DNA from: Limnohabitans sp. 2KL-27
GTDB taxonomy: Bacteria; Pseudomonadota; Gammaproteobacteria; Burkholderiales; Burkholderiaceae_C
Length of the DNA: 64,000 bases
Direction: 5' to 3'
NCBI RefSeq assembly: GCF_001269345.1
Contig: NZ_CXOP01000002.1
Coordinates: forward strand, 1,364,853 to 1,428,852
A model generated the notes under the pieces. It had not been told where the DNA came from and did no database searches. It saw only the letters and a program-made list of their open reading frames with translations. Position numbers and translations under genes: made by a program. Numbering within the stretch: position 1 is the stretch's first letter; every line of letters starts with the position of its first letter. Shown here piece after piece: positions 35,263-44,185 of this stretch.

Positions 35263-36240
35263 TCAGTGGCCACCTACCTTGACCGAAGGCTTCTTGCCCA
35301 GGACCCAGCGGTCAAACAGCCCTGCCACCCCCGTGGGGGAGAAGACGATGACCGTGATCAGGGCCATGCCGAAAATCGTCATCCAGTGCGTGGCGTGTTC
35401 ACCCAAAATGTCTTTGAACATGAAATACACCACCGCACCCACGGCAGGTCCCCAAAGTGCTTTGAAGCCCCCTACGACGACCATCATCAAAGCCACCCCC
35501 GACAAGCTCCAGTGCAGGCTTTCAGGGGAGACAAATCCAGTGTTCAGTGCAGACAAAACGCCTGCCACTGAAGTCACCAGTGCCGACAGGGCGTACACCG
35601 CAGCGCGTGGCAGCAATGTAGTGATGCCGATGAAACGGGCCCGTTCCTCGTTGTCCCGAACTGCTTCGGTGATGGCACCAAAACGTGTGCGCATCAGCCA
35701 AGACAAAAGGAACATCACCACCACCAAAGTGGTCCAGCAAATCAAGAACATCATGGCCGGCTTGAGCATCTGCGACATCGGGAAACCAAACAGACGCGAA
35801 GGCCAATCGATGTTCATACCGTCGGCCCCGCCCGTCAAACCTCTGGCGCGTGAGGCAGTGAGAAAGAACATCTGGCCAATGGCCAAGGTCAACATTCCAA
35901 AGGCCACGCCAGGCACGCGCACAATGACCAGTCCGATCAGAAAGGCCGCTACCGTGACGCCAAGCAAGGCCGCCAAAATGGCCAGCTCCGCCGACACGAG
36001 TTGCAGTTGCAGCAAGATGCCTACCAAGTAACTGGCACCCCCAAAGAACAGGGCATGCCCAAAGCTGACCATGCCGTTTTGCTTGAGCAACACGCCCACA
36101 CCCAGTGCAAAAACCGCATAGATGATGGACTGCGTGAGCAGCGACAAAAGGGTACTCGAGCCCACGCCAAAGGCAACTGCCGCCCCCAAGATCAAGGCTA
36201 GTACGGCACCAAGAGAAGAAAATTTCAAGTTCATCAGCAT
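35263..36240 (-). CDS. livM: branched-chain-type ABC permease LivM
   Basis: A 325-residue hydrophobic permease of the LivM family. It has about 8-10 membrane segments, FALGVGVLLKQNGMVSFGHALFFGGASYLVG near residue 45 (conserved in LivM) and SARARGLTGGADGMN near 145. ATG at 36234 (MNLKFSS) is an alternative start. It forms the membrane channel with LivH, encoded 13 bp upstream. Confidence 0.9.
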   Translation of the reverse strand: MLMNLKFSSLGAVLALILGAAVAFGVGSSTLLSLLTQSIIYAVFALGVGVLLKQNGMVSFGHALFFGGASYLVGILLQLQLVSAELAILAALLGVTVAAFLIGLVIVRVPGVAFGMLTLAIGQMFFLTASRARGLTGGADGMNIDWPSRLFGFPMSQMLKPAMMFLICWTTLVVVMFLLSWLMRTRFGAITEAVRDNEERARFIGITTLLPRAAVYALSALVTSVAGVLSALNTGFVSPESLHWSLSGVALMMVVVGGFKALWGPAVGAVVYFMFKDILGEHATHWMTIFGMALITVIVFSPTGVAGLFDRWVLGKKPSVKVGGH

Positions 36241-36253
36241 CTACTCCCGACAC

Positions 36254-37105
36254 TCAAGTGCGGCTGCCAGCAAAGCCGGAGGGCTTCCAGATCAGGATGC
36301 CGATCATGAACACGAAGGGCAGTAACACGGCGACATCGGGCAGGTAGACTGCACCAATGGCCTGCAACATACCCAACACCAAGGCCGCGATGAACGCGCC
36401 TGCCAAAGAACCCAGGCCGCCAATCACGACCACCACGAAAGAGTCGATGATGACGTCAGAACTCATGGCCGGTGACAAGGACAGGAAGGGCGCTGCCACC
36501 ACACCGGCAAGACCTGCCAGCGCGGTGCCCAGACCCACCACGCCTGCGCTCAGAAAGTCGGTGTTCACGCCTTGCATGGAAGTGGTCACCGGGTCGGTGC
36601 TGGCTGCACGGACAAACAGACCCACCTTGGAAAAGCGTAACCACAGGCTCAAGCCCAGCGCTACCAGCAAACCGATCACGATCACAGACAAGCGATAGGC
36701 TGGCACAGGCGTGCCAAACAAGTCGACGCTGAAGGCCAGGGCTTCAGGGACCGGTACGGACAGGTTACTTTTGCCCCAAGTGGTTTGCACCAGATCCTCA
36801 ATGACCAACAGCAAGCCGAAAGTGACGAGCACCACCGTGAGCGGATCGCGGTCTTGGAGCAGACGAAACCCATAGCGGTCCAGCAACACGCCGAACATGG
36901 CCATGATGGCCGGTGCCGCGACCAATGCCACCCAGAAATTGCTGTGCAGAGAAATCGAATAGCCCAGGTAGGCGCCCAACATGTACAGCGAGCCATGGGC
37001 AAAGTTCACCACCCGGCGCAGGCCGTAGATGAGGGCCAGGCCTGAGCACATCACAATGAGCAATGCGCCGTAGACCAGGCCGTTGAATAAATTGATCGTC
37101 AACAT
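36254..37105 (-). CDS. livH: branched-chain-type ABC permease LivH
   Basis: A 283-residue LivH permease. NLFNGLVYGALLIVMCSGLALIYGLRRVVNFAHGSLYMLGAYLG is the hallmark N-terminal region, and AGVVAAPFLSLSPAMSSDVIIDSFVVVVIGGLGSLAGA the conserved later loop. It is 17 bp downstream of the SDR gene at 37123 and first of the transporter genes in this operon. Confidence 0.92.
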   Translation of the reverse strand: MLTINLFNGLVYGALLIVMCSGLALIYGLRRVVNFAHGSLYMLGAYLGYSISLHSNFWVALVAAPAIMAMFGVLLDRYGFRLLQDRDPLTVVLVTFGLLLVIEDLVQTTWGKSNLSVPVPEALAFSVDLFGTPVPAYRLSVIVIGLLVALGLSLWLRFSKVGLFVRAASTDPVTTSMQGVNTDFLSAGVVGLGTALAGLAGVVAAPFLSLSPAMSSDVIIDSFVVVVIGGLGSLAGAFIAALVLGMLQAIGAVYLPDVAVLLPFVFMIGILIWKPSGFAGSRT

Positions 37106-37122
37106 CTAGGTTGTCTCCTTTT

Positions 37123-37923
37123 TTAATCTTCTTCAAGGGGGCTAAGTGCCGTCTCGGGCGCACCCAAGGCGGTCCAGCCACCATCCACCGGCAACACCGC
37201 ACCGGTGATGTAGCTGGCCATCGGTGATGCCAAAAAGGCGATCACCTGGGCAATTTCTTCGGGGGCGGCCATGCGGCCCATGGGGGTTCGGCGGGCAATC
37301 GCCTGTGCATCGATCGCGCCGCGTTCGACCAGACTGGCCACCAAGGCGGTTTTCACGTAACCAGGGGCCACGGCATTCACACGGATGCCACGGTGAGCCC
37401 ACTCGCTGGCAAGTGCCCGTGTCATTCCGAGCACACCGGCCTTGGCCGCGCAGTAAGCATTGCGACCGGGAATGCCGCCAAAGCTGGCGATGGAGCCGAT
37501 GTTCACGATGGCGCCTCGGATGCCGCGTGCATCACGCGGCTGCTGGGTCATCTGCGCGATCACCTGTTGGGACATTAGAAACACACCTCGCAAATGCACC
37601 GACAACACCTTGTCAAAAGCGACGATGTCTTGCTGCAAAGTCGGGGCGGTCTGATCGGCGATCCCGGCGTTGTTGACCAGTCCATCGACGCGGCCATGGC
37701 GTGCCACCACATCGCTCACACGCGTTTGCACCGCGTCCGCATCGGTTACATCGCAGGACCAGCCCGAGTGTTGGACACCCAGGGTCTGCGCACGTTCTAG
37801 CGCGAGCGCACCGTTCAAATCGAACAAGGCCACGGTCCATCCAGCATGGGCCAGCTGCTGTGCCGTGGCCCAGCCAATGCCATCGGCCGCGCCGGTGACG
37901 ATGGCCACAGGTGCGCCGCTCAT
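37123..37923 (-). CDS. SDR-family oxidoreductase
   Basis: A 266-residue short-chain dehydrogenase: TGAADGIG (11-18), NNAG, Ser in IGSIASFG, YCAAK, and ITGAVLPVDGG. Third SDR of the cluster, between the FAD oxidoreductase and the Liv permease genes. Likely oxidises a hydroxyl on the imported ring compound; substrate unknown. Confidence 0.88.
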   Translation of the reverse strand: MSGAPVAIVTGAADGIGWATAQQLAHAGWTVALFDLNGALALERAQTLGVQHSGWSCDVTDADAVQTRVSDVVARHGRVDGLVNNAGIADQTAPTLQQDIVAFDKVLSVHLRGVFLMSQQVIAQMTQQPRDARGIRGAIVNIGSIASFGGIPGRNAYCAAKAGVLGMTRALASEWAHRGIRVNAVAPGYVKTALVASLVERGAIDAQAIARRTPMGRMAAPEEIAQVIAFLASPMASYITGAVLPVDGGWTALGAPETALSPLEED

Positions 37924-37959
37924 GCTGCGCTCCTTACCGGCTTGATGAGCGTGTTCATT

Positions 37960-39660
37960 TCAGGCACCCACTTTGTCCGCGATGTGGTTGGCCGTCACAA
38001 AGGCGAACACCATGTTGGGCCCGTGTGTAATGCCTGCGGCCGGGTAGTTGCCGCCCATGATGCTGGCACGGTCATTGCCGACGGCGTACAGACTAGGAAT
38101 CACCGAGCCATCGCTTTTCTTGACTTCACCCACCACGCTGGTCTGGATGCCATCGAAGCTGCCGAGGTCACCCATCAACAGTTTGACCGCATAGAACGGA
38201 CCTTTTTCGATCGGTGCCACGCAGGGGTTGGGCTGGTGATTGGGGTCGGCCAGGTAGCGGTTGAAGGCGGTGGTGCCTCGGGCATGTTGTTCGTCCACAC
38301 CTTTGACGGCACCTGTGTTGTATTCGAGCACGGTGGCTTGCAGACCCGCCGCATCGATGCCGGTGACTTGGGCCAGGTCGGCCAAGGTCTTGCCCTCAAA
38401 GAGGTAACCGTTGCGGATGTACTTGCCAATGGGCATGGGCGCGGGTTTGACAAAGCCCAGGCCGTATTTGCCCAAGGTGGTCTTGTCACAGACCAGCCAC
38501 ATCACGGTTTCCTTTTGACCCTTGCAGGCCTCGATCATCGCCACGCCCACATCGTGGTACGAGTTCGATTCGTTGGTGAAGCGCTTGCCGTTGCGCAGCA
38601 CACCGATCACGCCGGGCTTGTAGCGGTCCAACAAGTGAGGGAAGACCCCAAACTCGCCGTTGCCAAAGGGCACTTTGGACACGGGCATCCACGCGGCGGC
38701 GTCTTTGAAGCGTAAGTCCACATCGGCACCGGCGGTCTCGGCCATGCGCACGCCATCACCGGTGTTGGTTTCGGGCGTGGGGGAGAGGTGTTCCCCGCCA
38801 CTTTGCAGGTGCGGATAAGCCTTGGCGATGCGCTGCACGTCTTGCGGAAAGCCGCCGCATGCGAGCACCACGCCGCGGCTTGCCCGGATGTCGCGGTCAC
38901 CGCCTTCGCCGCCCACTTGCATGCCGACCACTTGGCCGTTCTCGGTCAACACCCGCTTGGCCGGTGTCGAGGTCAGGATCGGAATGCCCAGGTCCAGCGC
39001 CGATTGGGCCAGACGCGCGGCCAGCGCATTGCCGCTGGTCACGTTGATGGCGCGTTGGTACAGGACCAGTTCCTTAATGTGGTTGACCAACCGTTTGGCC
39101 ACGTACACAAAGGAAGTCAGTGATTTGGTGAACTGGAAAAAATGCTTGAGGTCCGCATTGGATGAGTTGAACATCATGCCGATGAAGGTGATGGTCTTGA
39201 GTGGGGGCTTCAGGCGCGGCATGTCTTTGCCCAGACCCCGGATGTCATAAGGCTTGGCCAGGATGGAGCGGCCAATGGCAGCGCCGCCAGGCACATCGGG
39301 GTGGTAGTCCGGGTAGAGAGTGGGGATGAACTGCATCGCGGTCTCGCGCTCGAGGAAGTCGACCATCTTGGGGCCTTGATCCAAGAAGGCCGCCACCGCC
39401 GCTTCGTCGTAATACGCGCCGGTCTCTTGCATCATGTAGGTGCGCACTGCGTCCAGCGTGTCTTGCGGGTTTTGTTGGCGACCATGGGTGTTCAGGGGCA
39501 CCCACAGCACGCCGCCCGAAAGCGCCGTGGTGCCGCCGAACACGGGTTCTTTCTCGATCACCACCACATTCAGGCCCCGCTTTTTGGCGGTGATGGCGCA
39601 GGTCAATCCTGCAGCACCAGAGCCCACCACCAAAAGGTCACATGCCATCGGGTTTGTCAT
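37960..39660 (-). CDS. FAD-dependent oxidoreductase (ketosteroid dehydrogenase/fumarate reductase type)
   Basis: A 566-residue flavoprotein with LLVVGSGAAGLTCAITA, FGGTTALSGGVLWVPL and NYPAAGITHGPNMVFAF near residue 540. The Tyr and the Gly four residues on correspond to the active-site pair of 3-ketosteroid delta-1 dehydrogenases. Third paralogue in the window. Flanked by SDR genes, which would supply the ring ketone it needs. Whether it acts on steroids, terpenoid rings or simple cyclohexane acids cannot be decided here. Confidence 0.88.
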   Translation of the reverse strand: MTNPMACDLLVVGSGAAGLTCAITAKKRGLNVVVIEKEPVFGGTTALSGGVLWVPLNTHGRQQNPQDTLDAVRTYMMQETGAYYDEAAVAAFLDQGPKMVDFLERETAMQFIPTLYPDYHPDVPGGAAIGRSILAKPYDIRGLGKDMPRLKPPLKTITFIGMMFNSSNADLKHFFQFTKSLTSFVYVAKRLVNHIKELVLYQRAINVTSGNALAARLAQSALDLGIPILTSTPAKRVLTENGQVVGMQVGGEGGDRDIRASRGVVLACGGFPQDVQRIAKAYPHLQSGGEHLSPTPETNTGDGVRMAETAGADVDLRFKDAAAWMPVSKVPFGNGEFGVFPHLLDRYKPGVIGVLRNGKRFTNESNSYHDVGVAMIEACKGQKETVMWLVCDKTTLGKYGLGFVKPAPMPIGKYIRNGYLFEGKTLADLAQVTGIDAAGLQATVLEYNTGAVKGVDEQHARGTTAFNRYLADPNHQPNPCVAPIEKGPFYAVKLLMGDLGSFDGIQTSVVGEVKKSDGSVIPSLYAVGNDRASIMGGNYPAAGITHGPNMVFAFVTANHIADKVGA

Positions 39661-39670
39661 CTTGGTTTCC

Positions 39671-40483
39671 TCAAGCGGTTAGGTTGTAGCCAGGGCGCGG
39701 CACCATGTCCATCAACATGCAGGACATGCCGCCGTCGACGACCAACTCGGCGCCGTTGACGTAGCCCGAGCGTGGACTGGCTAAAAAGATCGCGACATCG
39801 GCGATGTCGTGTGGCTCACCGATCCGGCGGCTGGCCGTGACGGCGGAGCGCTTGGCTTCAAAGCCAGGCTCTTCGTAAAACTTGGCAGATAAAGCGGTGC
39901 GGATCATGCCGGGGCAAATGGCGTTGCTGCGCAAGCCCAGGGGGCCCCATTCGACCGCCAGTTGCCGCGACATTTGCAGCACACCAGCCTTGCTGGCGCT
40001 GTAGGCACCGCTGTGGCTTTGTGGGAACAGGCCTGAGATGGAGGCGATGTTGACGATGCAGCCTTCACCCGCTTCGCGCATGGCCGCGCCAAATGCGCGG
40101 GCACACAGCAGGTAACCGGTCAGGTTCACAGCCAACACGGCGTTCCAGTCGTCCAGACTGACATCGGCCAGCCCGCCCGAGCGCAAGAGGCCGGCGTTGT
40201 TGATCAGTGCATAGGGGGCACCCCATGTGGCCTGGACTTTTTCTGCGGCGGCCTGCACGCCTTGGGCATCGCTGATGTCACAGCTCAGGGCCATGACCTG
40301 AGCGCCCTGGGCTTGCAGCCTGACTTGCACCTTGTGCAGGCCCTGTGCGTCGCGGTCAAGCATCGCCACGCGTGCGCCGACCTGTGTCAAGCGCTCGGCC
40401 ACCGAGGCCCCGATGCCGCTGGCTGCCCCGGTGACCACACACACGCGGTCTTGCAGTTCAAGCCAGCTCTTGTCTCCAGTCAT
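39671..40483 (-). CDS. SDR-family oxidoreductase
   Basis: A 270-residue short-chain dehydrogenase: TGAASGIG, NNAG, Ser in IASISGLF, YSASK and VNGAELVVDGG. ATG 40483 begins MTGDKSWLEL; the frame stays open far upstream but that part overlies the divergent AraC gene. It is the first gene of the minus-strand cluster, 10 bp before the FAD oxidoreductase gene, and is divergent from the AraC regulator. Confidence 0.88.
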   Translation of the reverse strand: MTGDKSWLELQDRVCVVTGAASGIGASVAERLTQVGARVAMLDRDAQGLHKVQVRLQAQGAQVMALSCDISDAQGVQAAAEKVQATWGAPYALINNAGLLRSGGLADVSLDDWNAVLAVNLTGYLLCARAFGAAMREAGEGCIVNIASISGLFPQSHSGAYSASKAGVLQMSRQLAVEWGPLGLRSNAICPGMIRTALSAKFYEEPGFEAKRSAVTASRRIGEPHDIADVAIFLASPRSGYVNGAELVVDGGMSCMLMDMVPRPGYNLTA

Positions 40484-40546
40484 GTTCTTGTCCTTGTTCC
40501 TGATCTCTGTTGGAGATTGTTGGAATGGGGGGCGTTTTATTTTTTG

Positions 40547-40576
40547 ACGAATCGAACGAAGAACAGGACAATTCGT
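40547..40576. promoter_or_regulatory. candidate operator in the SDR-araC divergent gap
   Basis: ACGAAT (40547-40552) and ATTCGT (40571-40576) form an inverted repeat with an 18-base spacer just upstream of the AraC start. It is short and could occur by chance, but lies where an autoregulating AraC protein would bind. Confidence 0.3.
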
Positions 40577-40594
40577 GCGGAATGGAGTGTGAAA

Positions 40595-41521
40595 ATGGCA
40601 GTTTCTAGGGTAATCCCGAATTACGATTTGTATGGCGATTCGAGCAGCCATGAAGAATCGTCGGCATTCAATTTCGAATGGATTCCGCAGCGCTCGACCT
40701 TGTACAACTGGCTCATCCATCCCCACCGCCACGACTCGTTCATCCAGGTGCTGTACCTCACGCAAGGGCATGTGGATGTGCAGATTGAGCATGTACAGCA
40801 GACACTGCACGCGCCCTGTGTGATGCTGATCCCGGCGGGGCATGTGCACGGGTTCAGGTTTTCTAAAGACACCAATGGTCCGGTGGTCACGGCCATGCAA
40901 AAGGCGCTCGAGTCGGCAGCGGCTTTGATGATGCCGCCCTTGCTGGAGACCATACGCACGCCGCGTTTGCTCTCTTTGCAGTCGGAGATGCGCTACATCG
41001 ACCAGCTCATGCCTTTGTTCATGGCGCTGGAGCAGGAGTCGCACACACCTGCGGAAGGCCAGGTGGCTGCAGGCACGTCTTTGTTGTTGGCCCTGATGGT
41101 GCAAGTCCACCGCATTTGCAAATTGTCCGAGCTGACGGACACCCACACCCACTACAGTATCTCGCGCAAGGCCCGTCAGATCGAAAAGTTCCGCAGCCTG
41201 ATCGACAAGAATTTCCGCACCGAGCATTCTTTGCAAAGCTACGCCAACCAGGTCGGCGTGACGGTGGGGCAACTCTCGCGCCTGTGTCGGGAGGTCTTGG
41301 GCAAATCGAGCCTGCAGGTCATCAATGACCGCTTGATCCAGGAAGCACAGCGCGAACTGGTTTACACCGCATTGCCCATCAAGCAATTGGCTTCTGAGCT
41401 GGGTTTCGAGGACGATGCCTACTTCAGCCGCTTCTTTCGCAAACACATCGGCATCACCCCCAAGGCCTACCGAGCGAGGTCTCTGGCGCAAATGGGCGGC
41501 GATGTTCAGACCCATTTCTGA
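40595..41521 (+). CDS. AraC-family regulator (PobR-like)
   Basis: A 308-residue regulator: N-terminal cupin-like sensing domain (WLIHPHRHDSFIQVLYLTQG, MLIPAGHVHGFRF) and a C-terminal double helix-turn-helix from about 215 (LQSYANQVGVTVGQLSRLCREVLG, IKQLASELGFEDDAYFSRFFRKHIGITPKAYR). ATG 40595 follows GGAG by 7 bp. It resembles PobR-type activators of aromatic acid genes. Divergent from the SDR/FAD/Liv cluster, which it probably activates. Confidence 0.88.
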   Translation: MAVSRVIPNYDLYGDSSSHEESSAFNFEWIPQRSTLYNWLIHPHRHDSFIQVLYLTQGHVDVQIEHVQQTLHAPCVMLIPAGHVHGFRFSKDTNGPVVTAMQKALESAAALMMPPLLETIRTPRLLSLQSEMRYIDQLMPLFMALEQESHTPAEGQVAAGTSLLLALMVQVHRICKLSELTDTHTHYSISRKARQIEKFRSLIDKNFRTEHSLQSYANQVGVTVGQLSRLCREVLGKSSLQVINDRLIQEAQRELVYTALPIKQLASELGFEDDAYFSRFFRKHIGITPKAYRARSLAQMGGDVQTHF

Positions 41522-41639
41522 GCACCTTTTCCCATGTGAGCCTTGAGTTTGAGGTCGCAGTTCATGCGGTGTACGGATGGTCCGGTCTGGCCCCAGTGCA
41601 GGTCTGTGCTGGCGCGATGCACTTGGCGCTTGTTCTGGG

Positions 41640-41697
41640 CCCGTTGAACGTCGAGGTTCAAAGAATCAGCCCAAGCAAAAGTGGCTTTGTCGGACAT
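41640..41697 (-). pseudogene. possible 5' relic of glutaryl-CoA dehydrogenase
   Basis: Four bases after the badK stop an ATG opens MSDKATFAWADSLNLDVQ, which resembles the first residues of glutaryl-CoA dehydrogenases in Burkholderiales. The similarity then ends. Glutaryl-CoA is an expected later product of pimeloyl-CoA beta-oxidation, so the gene would have fitted here. The match is short and recalled, so this is tentative. Confidence 0.3.
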
Positions 41698-41701
41698 TGG
41701 A

Positions 41702-42493
41702 TCAACGGTGCTGGAAAACAGGTTTGCGCTTGTCCAAAAAGGCATGCATGCCTTCGTGGGCGTCTTCGCTGGCAAAGCGGGCATACAGCTCGCGCCTTTC
41801 ATACAAGATGCCCTCGCTCAGGCTGCTCTCATGGGCACGGTTGACGGATTCCTTGATGGCCATGAGTGCAGGCAATGAGTAGCCCGCGATCTGTGTGGCC
41901 AGTTTCAATGCGGTGGTTTCCAGTTCCACGTCAGGTACCACACGCGAGACCAGTCCATAACGGTCCGCTTCTTGCGCCGACAGCATGCGGGCCGACAGGC
42001 ACATGTCCATGGCCTTGGCTTTACCCACTGCGCGTGGCAGGCGCTGTGTGCCGCCTGCGCCGGGCAACATGGCCAATTTGATTTCGGGCAAGGCGAATTG
42101 CGCAGACTCGGCCGCCAAGATGATGTCGCAAGCCAAAGCCAGCTCGCAACCACCGCCCATGGCGTAACCCGCCACAGCCGCTATGACCGGCTTGCGCACA
42201 TGGCGGATGGTTTCCCAGTTTCGGGTGATGAAGCTGCTTTGGTAAACATCCATGTAGGACCAGTCGGCCATCACGGCGATGTCGGCCCCGGCGGCAAAGG
42301 CTTTGCCACTGCCGGTGATGAGGATGGCCCCGATGTCGGCGTTGCCATCGAAAGCCAGCAAGGCTGTGCCCAGCGCGTCCATCAACTCGTCGTTGAGTGC
42401 GTTCAGTTGCGCGGGACGGTTCAGTCGGATCAGGCCCACGCGGCCATGGATCTCGGTCAGGACGGTGGGCTCGGGCATGGTGTGGGTGACCAT
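41702..42493 (-). CDS. badK: cyclohex-1-ene-1-carboxyl-CoA hydratase
   Basis: A 263-residue crotonase-fold enzyme closely resembling BadK of Rhodopseudomonas. Shared segments include SFITRNWETIRHVRKPVIAAVAG, GGGCELALACDIILAA and PEIKLAMLPGAGGTQRLPRAVGKAKAMDMCLSAR, with oxyanion-hole motif AAGADI and Glu residues in the GGCE and PGAGGTQ regions. It adds water to cyclohexene-carboxyl-CoA, giving 2-hydroxycyclohexanecarboxyl-CoA. Start codon and aliA stop overlap by 1 bp (TGATG). Confidence 0.9.
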   Translation of the reverse strand: MVTHTMPEPTVLTEIHGRVGLIRLNRPAQLNALNDELMDALGTALLAFDGNADIGAILITGSGKAFAAGADIAVMADWSYMDVYQSSFITRNWETIRHVRKPVIAAVAGYAMGGGCELALACDIILAAESAQFALPEIKLAMLPGAGGTQRLPRAVGKAKAMDMCLSARMLSAQEADRYGLVSRVVPDVELETTALKLATQIAGYSLPALMAIKESVNRAHESSLSEGILYERRELYARFASEDAHEGMHAFLDKRKPVFQHR

Positions 42494-44148
42494 CAGCCTT
42501 GGGCCAGCATGGCTTGCAGTTGTTCGCGCAGCTTGAACTTCTGGATCTTGCCCGAGGGGGTCGCGGGCATGGCGTCCAGCAGGTGCAGGCGCTCGGGAAT
42601 GTACTGCGTGGCGACCTGGTTCTCTTTCAGGTAACGCACGATTTCGGGCAGATCCATGCTTTGACCGGCCTTGGTCACCACCACGGCGCAGGCGCGTTCG
42701 CCCAAGCGCTCGTCAGGATAGGCCACGATCGCGGCCATGGCCACAGCAGGGTGACGGTACAGCAGCGATTCGATCTCGACCACTGGGATGTTTTCACCAC
42801 CACGGATGATCACGTCCTTGCTGCGGCCGGTGATGCGGATGTAGCCCTGCGCGTCCATGCGCGCCAAGTCGCCGGTATCGAACCAACCTTCGCCATTGGT
42901 GCCGTTCAGGTTCTGTCGCTTGAGGTAGCCGCCAAAGTTGGAGCACGAACGCACATACAACTTACCGGGTGTGCCCGCAGGCAGGGCGGGGCCGGAAGCA
43001 TCGATCTCCACCACTTTGAGTTCCACACCGGGCAATGCGAGGCCATCGGTGGTGAAAGCGCGCTCGTCCGGGTCGTTCAACGCGATAAGCGTGACAGCAC
43101 CGTTTTCGGTCATACCCCAAGCTGACACGATCTTGGTGCTCAAAGCAGCACGTGCCTGCTCGACCAGTGGACCGGGAATCGGCGCGCCAGCGCACAGGAA
43201 AGTTTTCAGCGTGGGTACCGGGGTGTTTCCTTCGCTCACGGCGCGTGTCAGGTCGGTTAGGAACGGTGTCGAGGCCATCGTGAAGGTGGCTTTTTCACGG
43301 TTGATGATCTCGACCGCTTTTTTCGGCTCCCAGATGTCTTGCAGCACGGCGCTGGCCTTGAGCATGATGGGCATCATGAGACCGTACATGAAGCCCGTTT
43401 GGTGCGCCATGGGCGAAGCCATCAACACCACGTCTTCGGCATCGAGCTGCAGGCGCTGAGCGTAGGGGATGATGTTGGCCATCACGGTGTTGGCCGAGTG
43501 CATCACCCCTTTGGGCTCGCCGGTGGTGCCCGATGTGTAGATCAGCTGCGTGATTTCGTCCGGGCCAGGGCGGTGCGCGCTCAAAATGGTGGCGGCATCG
43601 GGCTCGTCTTCCCACGCGGGGCCACTCAGCAGGGCTTCAAAACTGTTGGGGCCTTGGCCGTCGATGACCACCACGTGTTTCAGATGCGGCAGGCTCGGCT
43701 GAATGGCGGTAATCATTTGCTCGAAATCAAAACCCCGGAAGGCCTTGGGTGCGACGATGACCTTGGCTTCGCCATGCTTGAGCATGAAGTTGAGTTCGCG
43801 CTCGCGGAAGATGTGCATCAGCGGGTTGATCACCGCACCAATGCGTGAGCAAGCCAAGTACAGCAAGGTGAACTGCCACCAGTTGGGAAGTTGGCAGGCC
43901 ACCACATCGTTCTTTTGCACGCCCAGGCGCGTCAGGCCCACCGCGATGCGATCGGCCATGCGGGCGAGTTCGCGGTAAGTGAAACGCTTTTCATCACCAG
44001 CCTCAACCCTGTAAGCGGTAAGCGCAAGCTTGTCGGGACAAGCGGACAAACAAGCGTCGAGTTCAGCGTTGATGGTGCGGTCATGCCACAGACCTTGCGC
44101 GATCATGCGGGCACGGCGAGGGGCCAAAAGTACGGCATCGAATTCCAT
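42493..44148 (-). CDS. aliA: cyclohexanecarboxylate-CoA ligase
   Basis: A 551-residue AMP-forming acyl-CoA synthetase. AMP-binding motif LIYTSGTTGEPKGV near 210, WGMTENGA near 340, GWFDTGDLARMDAQGYIRITGRSKDVIIRGGENI near 430 and the catalytic Lys in PSGKIQKFKLR at the C-terminus are present. Genes around it match the ali/bad set, so cyclohexanecarboxylate is the likely substrate. The first step traps the acid as its CoA ester in the cytoplasm. Starts 37 bp after aliB. Confidence 0.9.
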   Translation of the reverse strand: MEFDAVLLAPRRARMIAQGLWHDRTINAELDACLSACPDKLALTAYRVEAGDEKRFTYRELARMADRIAVGLTRLGVQKNDVVACQLPNWWQFTLLYLACSRIGAVINPLMHIFRERELNFMLKHGEAKVIVAPKAFRGFDFEQMITAIQPSLPHLKHVVVIDGQGPNSFEALLSGPAWEDEPDAATILSAHRPGPDEITQLIYTSGTTGEPKGVMHSANTVMANIIPYAQRLQLDAEDVVLMASPMAHQTGFMYGLMMPIMLKASAVLQDIWEPKKAVEIINREKATFTMASTPFLTDLTRAVSEGNTPVPTLKTFLCAGAPIPGPLVEQARAALSTKIVSAWGMTENGAVTLIALNDPDERAFTTDGLALPGVELKVVEIDASGPALPAGTPGKLYVRSCSNFGGYLKRQNLNGTNGEGWFDTGDLARMDAQGYIRITGRSKDVIIRGGENIPVVEIESLLYRHPAVAMAAIVAYPDERLGERACAVVVTKAGQSMDLPEIVRYLKENQVATQYIPERLHLLDAMPATPSGKIQKFKLREQLQAMLAQG

Positions 44149-44185
44149 GGTCGTCTCCTTGGGTTGGTTTTATGTTTTGAAAATC

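Noticed and set aside
40484..41515. Long N-terminal extension of the SDR at 39671
   Set aside because: It overlies the intact divergent AraC gene; the SDR cofactor motif begins just after the ATG at 40483.
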